64,000 nucleotides of DNA from Stemphylium vesicarium (lineage: Eukaryota > Ascomycota > Dothideomycetes > Pleosporales > Pleosporaceae). The translations under genes were made by a program, and so were the position numbers. Where the stretch lies: NCBI GenBank assembly GCA_004380135.1, contig QXCR01000030.1, forward strand, positions 1-64,000. Direction: 5' to 3'. Below are positions 35,235-46,674 of this stretch, in pieces; the stretch's first letter is position 1; every line of letters begins with the position of its first letter. Below the pieces are notes generated by a model that did not search any database, was not told the origin of the DNA, and worked only from the letters and a program-made list of their open reading frames with translations.

Positions 35235-36977
35235 TCATTCTTCAAAGTCTTCGTATAACATGAACCCAGGTTGAGCGCGCATCTTTTTCGCGCCCCTTCC
35301 TTGGTCCCAGGTTGGAGATGCTGGTCGCGAGGTAGCGCGAGAAGGCGGCTGGGACGAGTACATCTGCGGGTACGAGGGTTGTGGCGAGAACTGGAAATTG
35401 AAGGCTTGTGGGAAGCTGTCAAGGGAATGAGGACGATGAAGCGGGTAGCCGTTCTGGTTGGGCATGTGATCTCCAGTCGGGCTGAGCATGGTCGGTGAGA
35501 AGTAGCTTTGTCCGCGTTGGTGTGTGGCGTATTGTTGGGTCGGCGGAGGTGCAGGCATAGCAGTGCCATAGAATCCCATGCCGGTCTGATTCGGCGCCTG
35601 CGTAACAGCAGCAGAGTTCATCATTCGAGAATATTGTGTCTCTCGCGGGAAGAAGACGCTCTGTGAATGTGGGAGACCCGGAGTGTGAGGGACAATGGGT
35701 GTCGTAGGCAGTGAGTACTGGCTACTGCAGACAGTAGGAGAGTATTCTGACATGGGGACGGCGTACTGGAGGGGCATAGCCTCGTGGGATCCAGTGGGAA
35801 TGGTCAAGGCGCTCAGGGCTTCTGGTGGGCTCTCCTTGTTCTTATGGTCATCTGTAATTTGAACAATCTCGGAGATCTCCTGCGCCAACACGGTGTCATT
35901 GACGTCTTTGAACGTGAAGATGACTCTGTAGCCAACCGGTGACTTGTCTTCTTGGTGTCGGCAGTAGCATGTTATTCGCATGACAAACTCGACCTTCTTT
36001 GCATTGGCTGGGTAGTCGGGGCTGTCGTTGTCTTGCCATCTTTTGAACTCCTTCTCGTTGATCATGATAATACGGTCGTCTTCGTAGCTGGACCATTCTT
36101 TTTCGTCGTCGGCCTCGCGCTTCTTCTTGCGGTTGAATCGCTTGGCCTCGCGCTCTTTGCAGCCCTCGCAGATGATGACAGCGCCACCGTTCTGTGGGTG
36201 GCATCGGTCATCTTTGGCGATGTCGGTGATAGCTACCCCACGTGGTCGGCGCGGGGTCGGCTCGTCACCCCTCGCACGGCGGAAAGCACGTTCCAAGCCG
36301 TCTGGCTTCTCAACAGCAGTTGCCAGAACCAGAGTAAGCTGCAAGCGGGTGGTGCAGTTGTTCTTCTCGTTCGCTTCAGCTTCTTCAGTGCTGGCCATCT
36401 GCTTGGGCTTGGCAAGATTTTGGCGGGGAAAGCGGATCCATTGGTAGTGCGGAGAGAGGGGATCCATTGTCACGGTAGTCTTGATCTGGGTCTCGGCGCG
36501 GTTCTTGTTCTTGTCAAGGGCGATGGAAACACTGGACTGCTCGACTGGCTGCGGGATGTGGATGGCCGGCCAGCTGTCATTGGTGAGAGAGTCGTTGCAT
36601 GTCTCAGGTGAGCTGGTCTGGCTTTGGTCCCGGTTGAACTCTCCGGGCGAGTTGGCATTGCTGAAGATGAAGTTGTCGTGTGGTGAGGGTGTGTTAGATG
36701 TGGGAGTGGATTGTGCGGTGTTTACAAAGCTGCTGAACTCGTCCTCGGTCTTGATGCATGGGTAGCCTTGGCTGGAAAATGAAGTGAGGTCCAGGGCAGA
36801 GTCCTGTTTCCTGCTCGTCCGCTCGCTGGTGGAGGGTAGGACGCCAGCATCGAAGGACTGAGGGAAGGCATTCGGATCAATGCGCATCTGCCAGAACGAG
36901 TCTTGGAATTCGCCTTGGCCGTGGTTCTCCAGATCCTGAGGATTCACAAACGAGGTGAAGTTCTGCATCGTGTCCAT
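35235..36977 (-). CDS. Spt23/Mga2-like transcriptional regulator lacking ankyrin and membrane parts
   Basis: A single-exon 580-residue protein. Residues about 157-380 resemble the N-terminal DNA-binding region of yeast Spt23/Mga2. They start at RAETQIKTTVTMD, contain a cysteine pair with basic run (CEGCKEREAKRFNRKKKREA) and the hallmark MRITCYCRH (about 334-342) followed by GYRVIFTFKD. The first 155 residues are Ser/Thr/Gln-rich and acidic, suitable for activation. The last 200 are rich in Pro, Gln, Tyr and Ser and end close to a basic GRGAKKMR. Yeast Spt23 and Mga2 also carry an IPT domain, ankyrin repeats and a C-terminal membrane anchor; none is visible here. A role in transcription is well supported; target genes are unknown. 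Confidence 0.8.
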   Translation of the reverse strand: MDTMQNFTSFVNPQDLENHGQGEFQDSFWQMRIDPNAFPQSFDAGVLPSTSERTSRKQDSALDLTSFSSQGYPCIKTEDEFSSFVNTAQSTPTSNTPSPHDNFIFSNANSPGEFNRDQSQTSSPETCNDSLTNDSWPAIHIPQPVEQSSVSIALDKNKNRAETQIKTTVTMDPLSPHYQWIRFPRQNLAKPKQMASTEEAEANEKNNCTTRLQLTLVLATAVEKPDGLERAFRRARGDEPTPRRPRGVAITDIAKDDRCHPQNGGAVIICEGCKEREAKRFNRKKKREADDEKEWSSYEDDRIIMINEKEFKRWQDNDSPDYPANAKKVEFVMRITCYCRHQEDKSPVGYRVIFTFKDVNDTVLAQEISEIVQITDDHKNKESPPEALSALTIPTGSHEAMPLQYAVPMSEYSPTVCSSQYSLPTTPIVPHTPGLPHSQSVFFPRETQYSRMMNSAAVTQAPNQTGMGFYGTAMPAPPPTQQYATHQRGQSYFSPTMLSPTGDHMPNQNGYPLHRPHSLDSFPQAFNFQFSPQPSYPQMYSSQPPSRATSRPASPTWDQGRGAKKMRAQPGFMLYEDFEE

Positions 36978-39900
36978 GGTGGCAGAGAGTCGTGGTAAGA
37001 AATGTGGGCCAGATGAGGGTCCCGCGGTCGATCTGCGGGTTAAACGAAGGTGGGCGGATGCAGTTGTGCAAGATGCGAAGATAGAGATAGCCGTGGGTCA
37101 AGAGAAGCGACAGTGAGGAACTATAAAGCTAGCGATGGGCGTATCCTGGTCGCCAATCGGCGGTGGCCACTGCTGATGAGGGGTCTGCGAGCAGAACCAA
37201 GGGTGCAGGCTGCGCTGCGTAAGTGATGGAGCACGACCGGCTACTGTCCAATGAGACGGGAGCGCGAGCCAAGTTGCGCACCGCTGTCGTCGGCAGGCGG
37301 GGGATGCGTCAGGGGCAGGGCAGAGGGTGGCCGTGGTATGGTGATGCACGTTCGAGACGGCGAGTGGATGGGGGAATGGGTGTTTTGGGGGGTGAGGGGG
37401 AGGACGAGAAGAGTAGTGTGAGGAGGGCGGGCGGGGTGTGGAGGAGGGAAAAGTGTGGATTATGATGGAGTGAATGGATGGCGAGGACGCGACGGCCGCC
37501 TGGTTATTTCTCTTAGCAACGCAACACCCCACTGATGTTCGCCGCAGTCTAAGCAACGTCAATAATCCCTGCGCTGCGAACGACACCACCAAGAGCTGGA
37601 AGCGGACGCCTTTGTATAGCTACATGGAATCACCGTCTGCAGAGTGGCCGCTCGGCTGCCCAAGCCGATCCACAGCGTGCCGGCGCGCCAGAGGACTGGG
37701 CCCCGCGCTACAATTATGCCTCAATTTTTCTACTCCACTACTACCCCCCAAGGTCCTGTTTGATTGCGAAACTCATGCGGTCCACCACGGGAGATGTACC
37801 TGAACCTCCCCCCCGACTGTGTGTGCACACGCCCCGCCCACGGCTAGCTGCAGATTCTTCCTTGCACTGGCCCCAGGGCCTTTATCGCCTCGCTGATCTT
37901 GCTCACCCTGCTCACCACCGTGATGCGCAGTAGCATGGCTAAGCATGCCTTGGGCGGCTGCTGTCGGCTGCCCGTGTCACTGCGCCGTTTTGTGCCCTCA
38001 ATCAAAACACTGCGTCGTATTCCAGGGCTTGCATCCCGGCATGCGAATCATACCGCGCCATTGCGTCGAGGCCAGCCCGCCCATGCACGCCTCTGATCCA
38101 CGCCAGCCCACGACTTGGCCTTGCGCGGAGTCGCATCCGCCAAACCGAGCCAAGCATTTCTGCCACCTGGGCGCGTCTCCAGAGGCCTCGAATGGCCGTC
38201 ATCAAGAGCCACGGTGCCAGAGAGTTTCCAGGGCTGCTGGTGCGAGAGCAGACACGCTGCCGACTGCCCCGTCCGCCCAGGATACACCTCGCGTGCTTCT
38301 TCCTCCTGCAGCCTCAAGGCCCTGCTGCATGCTTTCTGTCTCGGGCTTGTCGGCCTGATAAAACTTTGCATCGCGACTCTGATTTCAATGTGCCCCTCGG
38401 CCGCAATCTGCTGCGTAAGAGGAACCCAGTTTTTCAACACACACATGTTGCTAGGCTGCCGTCAGCCGACGCTCTATACCTAAACCCCAGGATTCAGTCC
38501 CCGCTTCCAGTCGCCATGGACGCACACCGCTGGGTTTCTCGGAACCCAAATCCTCACGCCCATCCTACATTTTCCATGATGCTTTTTTCCTCGGCCGCTC
38601 TTCCGCGTACCACTGCGGACAAATGCTCATTGGCCCCTTGTCGGCATGTAGGACGGACTCCTGCTTTCAGACACGCATCCTTTTCGTGCTTTGCTGCTAA
38701 CGTTACGCAAACTTGTCCAAATCTCGGCGGCCACAGAGTCCCGATTTTCACGTCGTGCTGTAGCAAGAGGCAATTATACAGCTAGGCTAAGTGCATTAAA
38801 CCAAATTTGGGCATAATCAACCGTCGTATGCTTTCTGCAAAGCGGACCCGCCTATCACCATGTCTGCTTCTGCGTGAACCTCTCGTCAAGTCTGATTTGT
38901 TTGGGTCCACATAGCGACATCTCCATGCGCAATCAGACAAGACTGGAGGCCTTATAGACATCCAGGTAGTGGGTCAACGTCGGTGGCTAGTACCCTATAC
39001 TGTATTCGCCAAGCTTAGCCACCCGATCCTGCGGGTAGATAGCTCATTGATAAGGTAGCGCTCGAGTATTTTGAGGTATCAGGTGAACCATGGCTCACAG
39101 CTATGCGGGACTGCAACTAGTGAGCGTTCGTGGCTATCGTTTCGAAAACCAGCCATGGATACAAGCAAGTCGACATGCACAGTCAGCCATGCCACGACGC
39201 ATGCCTATTGGTATCTGTATGCAGCTGTGAAAGGATGACACGCAGTACAGCAGCCACCTTCTTGCACTTCAAAATTTCGCAGTCCCGCAGTCATGTCCCA
39301 TATTGACTTGATACAACATACATCTCCACGTTGCCCCTCAGAGTGACATAGTCTTCTGCAGATGCGGAGACGATTGCGATATCAGGGTCCTACGGCCGAC
39401 TGCTGCAAGCCATATACGAACAGCCACACTTGGTGTGCATCCGATTCAGAAGGTGCGAGGATCAGATAATGCTGCCCTGGAGCATGCAACAGGACCCGGA
39501 CTGTTCGGAGCATTTTACGCAGCATGCAGCAGTATACAAGAAGCTGTAACGCACCAAGCCACTCGTGTTGATCAATCACGAAGGCTTTGGTATTACTGGC
39601 GTGATCGGGTATACCGATCGGCCATGGGTGGCAAAGCGAAGAAGACAGTAGCACAAATGGGGAAACAGTCTCACTGTCGATAGCTACCTGCACATTGACT
39701 GGGCAGAAAGTGTCGTGCCCACCAGCAGGTAAACGCTGTGAAGCGTGCCAGTAGTTCACGAGCGTCTATTGAGTAACTCGAGTCTAGCCAAGCTCAAGAC
39801 AGTTGACAGGCCGCGGCAACGTGCCGCGCATGTCTTCAAAACGTAACACGATCCAATTCCGGCCGTGTTCATTTGGTATCTACTATGTAGACAGACGTCA

Positions 39901-42900
39901 GTTCGAATGCTCGACAAATGAATCGCGGAAACCCCAGCCCGCCCACACGCTCCTGCGGGAGTGTAGCCAACCCAGCGGATCAATCTACCCCGAAATCCAG
40001 CTCGTTGCTATACACGATCCAAACTCTTGAAGCTGGGCGATGCTAGCAATCATACACACAGGCGACGGCGGAGATCGACGCTCAGACGGACAGAAACCGT
40101 TATGCGCACTGTATTCGCAATGGCTCGCTTACCAGAGGCCACGAATGGGCTTGCGTCCCGGGGCACCACCTTTCGATCCGTACAAACCCCTCAACTGCAA
40201 CACGCAGTCTGCATCCAAGGCTCGCTAGCAAGTTGCGTACCCAATTTCGTCGCCTTCCCCTGCCCATCATCGTCACGAAGCAGGACGGTCGCAGCCTACC
40301 ATTCTGCTTTCAGACGGGCACCTTGTCTCGATCGGGCCCTGGAGCACACATCGCGTGTTTGTGAAAGCCAGAGGCTTCGATTGCTTCAGCGTGGAGCCTA
40401 CATGTGGTGTGATTGTGGGCTCAACGGCATAACACGAATTCAACGGCCCTAGGAAATCGGCAGATAAGTGGCTCTGGTATAAAGCAGCCGTTGGAAGTAC
40501 TCGATACATAGGATTTTACCCCTCTCTTTCCGCGGTCGAACTGCACCCTGTTGCTGACCGTCTGCAGCATTTTCGAGGATATCTTATCGCTGCCCATGCA
40601 CAGCCAGCCACTCAGGTGACCTTCGCCCTAAGCCTGCGCCTCTTACGTTTCGCCGCAAGTTCTGGGCGCTCGTACGCATCTAGCGCGTGCGAAAAAGCTT
40701 TCTGCAGTACGCGTACGATTGTTATGCCTCGAGCATTTGCGCAGCAGCGACAGCACATGAATAGCTTTTTCCCCACTTTCCACTTTCTCCTGCGTCGTGC
40801 TTTCCATACTTCGGCCATATGTCTTGGTAGCGCCTGGCGCATACAAGGTCTCTAGCAGCTTTTCTTTTCTCCAAGCTTGGCATCATTACATCTTCTCTGT
40901 TGCTTCACCCGCTTGCCGCTATCCGACGTCTCTTCGAACCTCGTTCCGATGCGCCTTTTCCTTGGTCAGATTTAGATCTCATCCTGCTCTCGCTTCATCA
41001 TGCCATATTTTGTTCTAAGCGACGGCTGCACGTCCGAAATCTCGACCCATCTGTGGGTGAAGCGGCTAAAATGCGCGATCCTAGCGCCACATTGCGTTAA
41101 GCTTCTTACGCCAAGTAGCCGTTCTCGAGCCGCGGGTGCGCCTCCGGTATTACTGGATGGGGACGATCCGTCACCGACAACGGATGCCGCAGATTTCGCA
41201 TCGTTAGTAAACGGCATCAGTTTTAGTGTTTCGCGGAGACTACGAAGACGATATTGCTCTAACAGAGGCTGGGCAGACGCACTAAATTCGCGCCAGCCTT
41301 GCAGAAAACCGGGAAGCGCTTCCTTACGAATCGCACCCGAATTCTTGCGCTTCGGGGGCGGAGGTGACCGAAGTGCCGGATCGACGTGGGATGCTCCGAC
41401 GTTGTGCCGTGCGCGAGGAGCATATTGTCTTAGGCCGACGACAAATCGATCAAACGCTATTCTGGCTAGATGTAACAGTGGAGATAGTAGGATCGAGAAG
41501 CGCCTGGCGGCTCAGCGGTAACCCTACAGGAAGATGTACAGGTACATGTACATATCATGGCTAGCGGCCGCGGAGACCGCGTAACAAGCAGTCCGCGCAG
41601 GGGTCTGATGTAGAGTTTATTTCTGACGGCTTGCAAGTTCTTAGAAGACGACATCGGGTCGTTCAACGGCGACAAGCCCCCGCGGCCTTGTTCTGGGAAT
41701 ATTGTGTGTCAACGCTCACCATTACGTGAAGCGATTTGATCAAAGAGCTGTCAGTGACTTTGTCCAAGGCGAAATTCATAGTCATAGTTTGACTTGTATC
41801 TCTGGGTAAGCCCGGCGGATGTGTTGATGCTTTCTTAACTCTATCAAGACGCATGGATGCATGGATGCATGGACGCCTCATAGCCTTATGCGCTCATCTA
41901 TCATTTCAGTCGCCTTCACTCTCATCTCCAGTCTGATGTAACGAGGCGTGGATGACCATGCAACTCTCGAGATTGTCTTTTCAGCTTGACTCAAGAGCAA
42001 CATATGCATCGTTTTCTTCGGATGTCTGACTGTGTGCCATTTGTACGGCAGGCGGGAGCCCTGTCATTCCACGGCACGGACATTACAGCATCTGCTAGAC
42101 CTTTTAGATCTATGACAGTGTGACTGAACGACTGGAGCCCTCGGCTGGTATAGTGTGTTACACCCTCAGCAAGTGCCTGCAGCTTGTGGGCATAGGTTTA
42201 CGGAAGCCATGGTAGTCTTCAGATATCTAATTCACTCCTGTCTTAGGACCCTTCTTCTCTGATAGTTCCAAATACACGCGATTGAGGTATGCAGCTTTTA
42301 CTTCTTTTCGACCCAGAGCGGAACTTCCCATCGCAAGTAGCTATCTTGCCTTTCCGCAAGGCACAGATGGCGGGATGTGATTCCTTGACATTTGCGCACG
42401 GTACGTGGCCCAGTACATCCTTTGGAAGACTAGTGATTAAACATTATAGCTTGCTAGTCCAACACGCGCGTCCGTCCATAGCATCATACCGCCAATTGCC
42501 CTAGTCTATAGCAAAAGAATACCCTCCGCTGTTGCGAGACAAGGCCCAAAACCCGAAGCACGGTGCCCTGCCATGCAAAGTGCCGAGTCTCGTTACTGAA
42601 CCATGCAGCGCTCGTGCTAGTACGAGCTTTCTGGCAGCAGTGCACGATGCTGATGCTGCGGTCAGTCAGTGCTGGTCTCGAGAAAGGCAAAAAGTGAAAA
42701 AGGACATAATAAACGAAGAACTCTTCGACCTGGCTTCTAGAAACGAGCATCCCGGGAGGATCTGTGGCGGTGAGCCGTTGTTCAGTCTTGGTTCCGCCCT
42801 TTTGCTTTTGATGTCGAGTAGAAGCAGACTAAGCCTTCGGAATATGAAAGAGCGGAGTAGATTGAAGCACGAAAAAGTAAAAGTAAAAACGGGGCAAGTT

Positions 42901-43548
42901 CCGGAGTCGGTCAGCGATGAAGCGTTCTTTGCTTTTCACGGTGAAATAGATTCCTTAGGGGTCCTCATGAGGGTAGTAAGGGGTTTCGAAGATGGTTGTT
43001 GGCGGAATATTCCTACTGACCGTAGACGGGGTTTGAACATGGGAAGGGTATGGTCAGGGTGGGGGACCTGCGGTTGTATGATCCGTGTTTCTGTCTTCGA
43101 CGTGTTTGCTTCTTCAATTATGCTTTCTGCCTCGGAGCACGACGTGAAGGGTCTCAAAAGTACTTGTAGAAATCCAGTTTCAGCACTAAAATTTACCCAG
43201 GTAGCGAGGCAAATACCGGGCTTGTTTTGCATCTGAGCCCTGGGACTAAGTACAATGCCAATGACATGGCCTACAACAACTGTATACACTCAACCAGTCA
43301 AGTTACGCAGTTCGTACCTCAGAGAAGAGAATAATGTGATGTTGTGAGGAGACGTGGGTGAACGTGAACGTGGAGCTGCGGGTACCTTCCTGTATCTAGA
43401 CGAGCCGAGGTGGGGCCATGAGCTCACATCAAGCACGAGAAACACCAAACAACGCGTTCGAACGCGAGCAACGAAAGAATTAAATTTTCCTCAACCTGAT
43501 GATCCGCTCGCCAAACAGCCATTCGCTTGGTAGACGACTGCGCCCATA
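36978..43548. other. Largest gene-free stretch, 6.5 kb
   Basis: The region lies between the divergent Spt23-like and APC15 genes. No supported coding region was found. The longest open frame (234 codons, 42532-43236 plus) lacks any known domain and is treated as doubtful. There is a strongly purine-rich block at 37370-37450, and an imperfect tandem of ATGGATGC near 41851-41874. Base composition is not markedly AT-rich and no transposon protein fragment was recognised. The region probably holds a long promoter or 5' leader, or unrecognised noncoding RNAs. Confidence 0.5.
37370..37450. promoter_or_regulatory. Purine-rich (G/A) tract upstream of the Spt23-like gene
   Basis: On the plus strand this stretch is almost entirely G, A and T, with several runs of three to six G. 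On the coding strand of the Spt23-like gene it is C/T-rich, about 400-470 bases before the ATG. It may be a promoter-proximal pyrimidine block or form a G-quadruplex. The call rests on composition only. Confidence 0.3.
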
Positions 43549-44753
43549 ATGTTCTCCTTACCCATGATTGCGCCGCGCCCGGTACGTCTTTCTACGTCGC
43601 AATGCGCACATGCTCCGATCCAAGATACAAGCAGCCACATGTTTGAGGGGCAATGCCCAAGATACACTGCTAATGAAAGCGCCAGGATGCTACTCTCTGG
43701 CCCTCCCTCCACAACAACCACACAGCATTTGAAGACACGCACTCGCAATCGCCGCCCTCACACAACCAGCGTCGCCCAACCTCGCACCACGGCCCCCACC
43801 ACAACCACAACCTGCTCCTCTCCAGCCTCAACGCCGATGAAAATACAATTGCACAGCGAAAACTCAACGTCCGTAGGTTTGGTGCAGGATGGCTGCGTCC
43901 CCCAGGCGTGACGAAGACGCTGCAAGCGATGAAGGACGAAGAGTTGGAGAAGGAGGAACAGGAAATGATGCAGCGCAGAGAACAAGTCATGATGGACCTG
44001 GCGGCCGCGCAACAAGACGCTGCCAACGAGGAGCAAAGGGAGCGGGGTGAAATGGAAGAGGAAGCTGGCGCAGGCGAGGTAGAACGAGACTTGGACGACG
44101 AAGTCCCAGAAGCAGAGAGTAGTATGAGTGACTCCTCTGCCGATGCAGACAGCAGCAGTGCGGAAGAGGAGGACGATGAAGAAGAAGAGGAAGAAAGAAG
44201 CGAAGTCAGCGGCGAAGTACAAGAAGAAAGCACCGTTCCCTTCAACGAGGACAGCTTCATCGAGGGCAGCATGATGGAGGCAGAAGTGTCGCATATGCTG
44301 GAGATGGAAGAGGCGGAGATGGCAGGCGTCCTACAAGACGAACGTGATCTCGACGACGACGTTCCCGAGGCCGGAAGTTACGAACATACCGACTCTGAAC
44401 TTGAAGACTCTAGCGACGTGGACAATAGTGTGCTCCCGCCTGGCCTGGCTTCAGCTCGTTCCAGACGCTCGACTCGCCGCCGCTCAAGTGGTAGAAGGAG
44501 TTCAGGGCTGCCCGGTGGTATGACACTTGGTGCGTATCCTACGGCTGGGAGGGTCAGTCTAGGTGTTGATCTGGGAAATGGGAGGAGCAGCTTTGGCATG
44601 GATGGAAGCAGTTCGTTCCTCGAGGGGAGTTCTTTTCTAAGGAGCTCGCCTGCGGGTGCGGCGGCGGCTAATAGGGGCACTTTGAGGGATCGTTTCTTGG
44701 GTGCTGCGAGGGGTGGAGGTAGTGCTGGTGGCGGTGGTGGGAGAAGGACTTGA
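43549..44753 (+). CDS. APC15: Anaphase-promoting complex subunit 15 (Apc15/Mnd2)
   Basis: Small subunit of the APC/C ubiquitin ligase that links the mitotic checkpoint complex to Cdc20 turnover. A 33-nt first coding exon (MFSLPMIAPRP) joins across a 104-nt intron (43582-43685, GTACGT/GCCAG, branch CTAAT) to the rest, giving 366 residues. Right after the junction the sequence reads DATLWPSLHNNHTAF. The family core NVRRFGAGWLRPPGVTKTLQ lies before residue 90. The remainder is a Glu/Asp-rich acidic coiled region, then a Ser/Arg/Gly-rich tail, as in other filamentous fungal Apc15 proteins. Without the splice, the conserved first 85 residues are lost. Confidence 0.88.
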
Positions 44754-45211
44754 TGCTGCAGGCGAGGGACTCGTTGGAAGGTGTAATGATTGATGATTTG
44801 TAAAATAAAAAAAGATACCCTATAGCAGTTCGAAAAGGCTATCGCTGTGTTCCTTAGTATTGTCAATACAATCAGTACTTCGTAATTGTTCTTTTGTGGA
44901 TGCAATGGGAATTTGAAAATTATTCGCATGGTTTATTGGGAAGGACTTAGGATCTGATGAACACAGAGTATTAAACAGCGACTGTAAAAGGTGTAAGAAG
45001 TCACTTTTACAGAGCAAGATATGTATTAAATAGTATGGTCATTGTTGTGTCTAATTGATGTCCGCGTCGTTGTCGGCAAGCTTGGAGAATACTGGGTATC
45101 ATATCGAAGAAAAGAAGCCAAAGACACAATATCGTGACACCTACATATTACCGGCCGCAGCATGCTCATCGTCCTAGAACCCCCATGTATCTACCCTCTC
45201 ATACCACAAAC
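44754..45211. other. Short convergent intergenic region
   Basis: The 3' flanks of APC15 and the unknown gene on the minus strand meet here. The sequence is AT-rich just after the APC15 stop, with an A-rich run at 44801-44814. Nothing else is supported. Confidence 0.5.
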
Positions 45212-46183
45212 CTAATCACGCGCCCTTGCCAGAAACCTCGCCGCATCCCCATAGACCCGAGCCCAAGCACGCCTCCCATCGTCACCAAGACTCAAGCACA
45301 TACCCAAGCATTTGATCCAACCATCCAAGCCACCCCTTCCCGCATCAAGCAAATAGTACTCTATCTGCGCCCCCAGAGTACAGTTATCGCTCACACCATG
45401 CACAACAAATTTGCCATCAACCATGCCGCGAAGCTGGGCGAGGCGAGACAACCACTCAGCGTCCGGAATAGTCGTCATCAAATACATGGCGCGGAGCATG
45501 GACTCGAGAGCCGGAACAGCCATGCAATGAAGCGAGTAAATGACGTTGCATTTGTTCATCTCGGCGTTGACTGCGTGGGAATTAGAGAGCAGGGCGTCGG
45601 CAAGGGAACAGCGGGCTTCCGAAGGGGTGCGACATGGGTACGATGATTCGGCAATGAGTATGCGGGATGTTGGGCGACCGGTACCGATGGGTGCGTATCT
45701 TGAGTAGGCGTATGCTTCAAAGCCTGGTGAGGTTGAGGTGGTCCTCTTGTGGAGTTGGAGGTGGATAGGGAACGTGGCGTGGGCGAGGTCTTCGAGCGAT
45801 GGGGTGAAGATGAAGGTTCTGGATGTCATTTCTTCAGCCTGAAGAATGCGTACCAGGTACACTACGGTTTTCATTAGTTGATTGTTGTTATCAAGGAAAT
45901 GAGGAGTCGTACTGAGGTCGCAGTTGCGCCAGAGGATTGGTTCTTCTTTTCCATCGGAAGCGGGGGAAGTAGGTGCAGTTGACGCGCTGCCACTGCTGTA
46001 TGGACTTGAGGGAGGATCGCCTGATGAGGGCGACCAATTGAGGCAAGGGACCATGACTGTGGTGGGCTTGTTGAGTATTGCCTCTTGAGGTTCTGCAGAG
46101 ACAATACCGATGTTGCCACGAGAATTTACCTTGTATTTGTCATGGAAAGGGTTGACAGATCTGGTTGCTACAGCAGTGCTCAT
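45212..46183 (-). CDS. Protein of unknown function, 323 residues
   Basis: An uninterrupted frame from the ATG at 46183 to the stop at 45212-45214. I recognise no family. The first 80 residues are Ser/Pro-rich (SSGDPPSSPYSSGSASTAP) and likely disordered. Residues from about 85 on look globular and helical, with LMKTVVYLVRILQAEEM, then ALESMLRAMYLMTTIPDAEW and a C-terminal helix rich in Arg/Ala. There is no signal peptide or membrane helix. The composition and length argue for a real gene. It ends towards APC15 and lies downstream of NDUFA8 on the same strand, 491 bases away. Confidence 0.65.
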   Translation of the reverse strand: MSTAVATRSVNPFHDKYKVNSRGNIGIVSAEPQEAILNKPTTVMVPCLNWSPSSGDPPSSPYSSGSASTAPTSPASDGKEEPILWRNCDLSTTPHFLDNNNQLMKTVVYLVRILQAEEMTSRTFIFTPSLEDLAHATFPIHLQLHKRTTSTSPGFEAYAYSRYAPIGTGRPTSRILIAESSYPCRTPSEARCSLADALLSNSHAVNAEMNKCNVIYSLHCMAVPALESMLRAMYLMTTIPDAEWLSRLAQLRGMVDGKFVVHGVSDNCTLGAQIEYYLLDAGRGGLDGWIKCLGMCLSLGDDGRRAWARVYGDAARFLARARD

Positions 46184-46674
46184 CTCGGAGTCGAATAGTG
46201 GCCTACTTAGACTGCAGTATTGACGGTGGCCTCTGAGGTAGACGTGTAGGGATGAGTCAGTGGACTTGCTTGAAAAGGCGGGTGGTGACTCTGGGTGTGA
46301 GAAGCGGCGTAGTAAGGAGAGGAGACAGCAGTGGCCGAAAGAAGAACGAAAGAAGGTAGCAGGCCTATTAAACGATAAAGAAAGTGGATAGTGACGGCCA
46401 ACTATTCAAGTGGTGATGGTGAACGCACAGTACTGCTGCGGTGAACCTCCCGTGGTTGCCAGACATCGTCAGAAAATTGAGAGGCAGGGGGAAACGGATG
46501 GGAGTGAGCAAGACGTAGCGGATCACTTGCTGGACGTGACTTGGTTGTAGCAAACTACCCGCTTCGTCACGAGGCAAACGAGTCATCGTGTACATGTACA
46601 TAGTCACAGTCACGCGTTGGAGTTCATGTCGTTGATTTCCCTTGTACCTCTTCCCGGCGGTATATGTACACTGC
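46184..46674. other. Short intergenic region upstream of the unknown 323-residue gene
   Basis: Holds the promoter of the gene starting at 46183 and the 3' flank of NDUFA8. No coding content is supported. Confidence 0.45.

Noticed and set aside
42532..43236. A 234-codon plus-strand open frame in the large gap
   Set aside because: No domain, no homologous-looking motif, uneven composition and no convincing splice extension. Open length alone is not enough in GC-balanced DNA.
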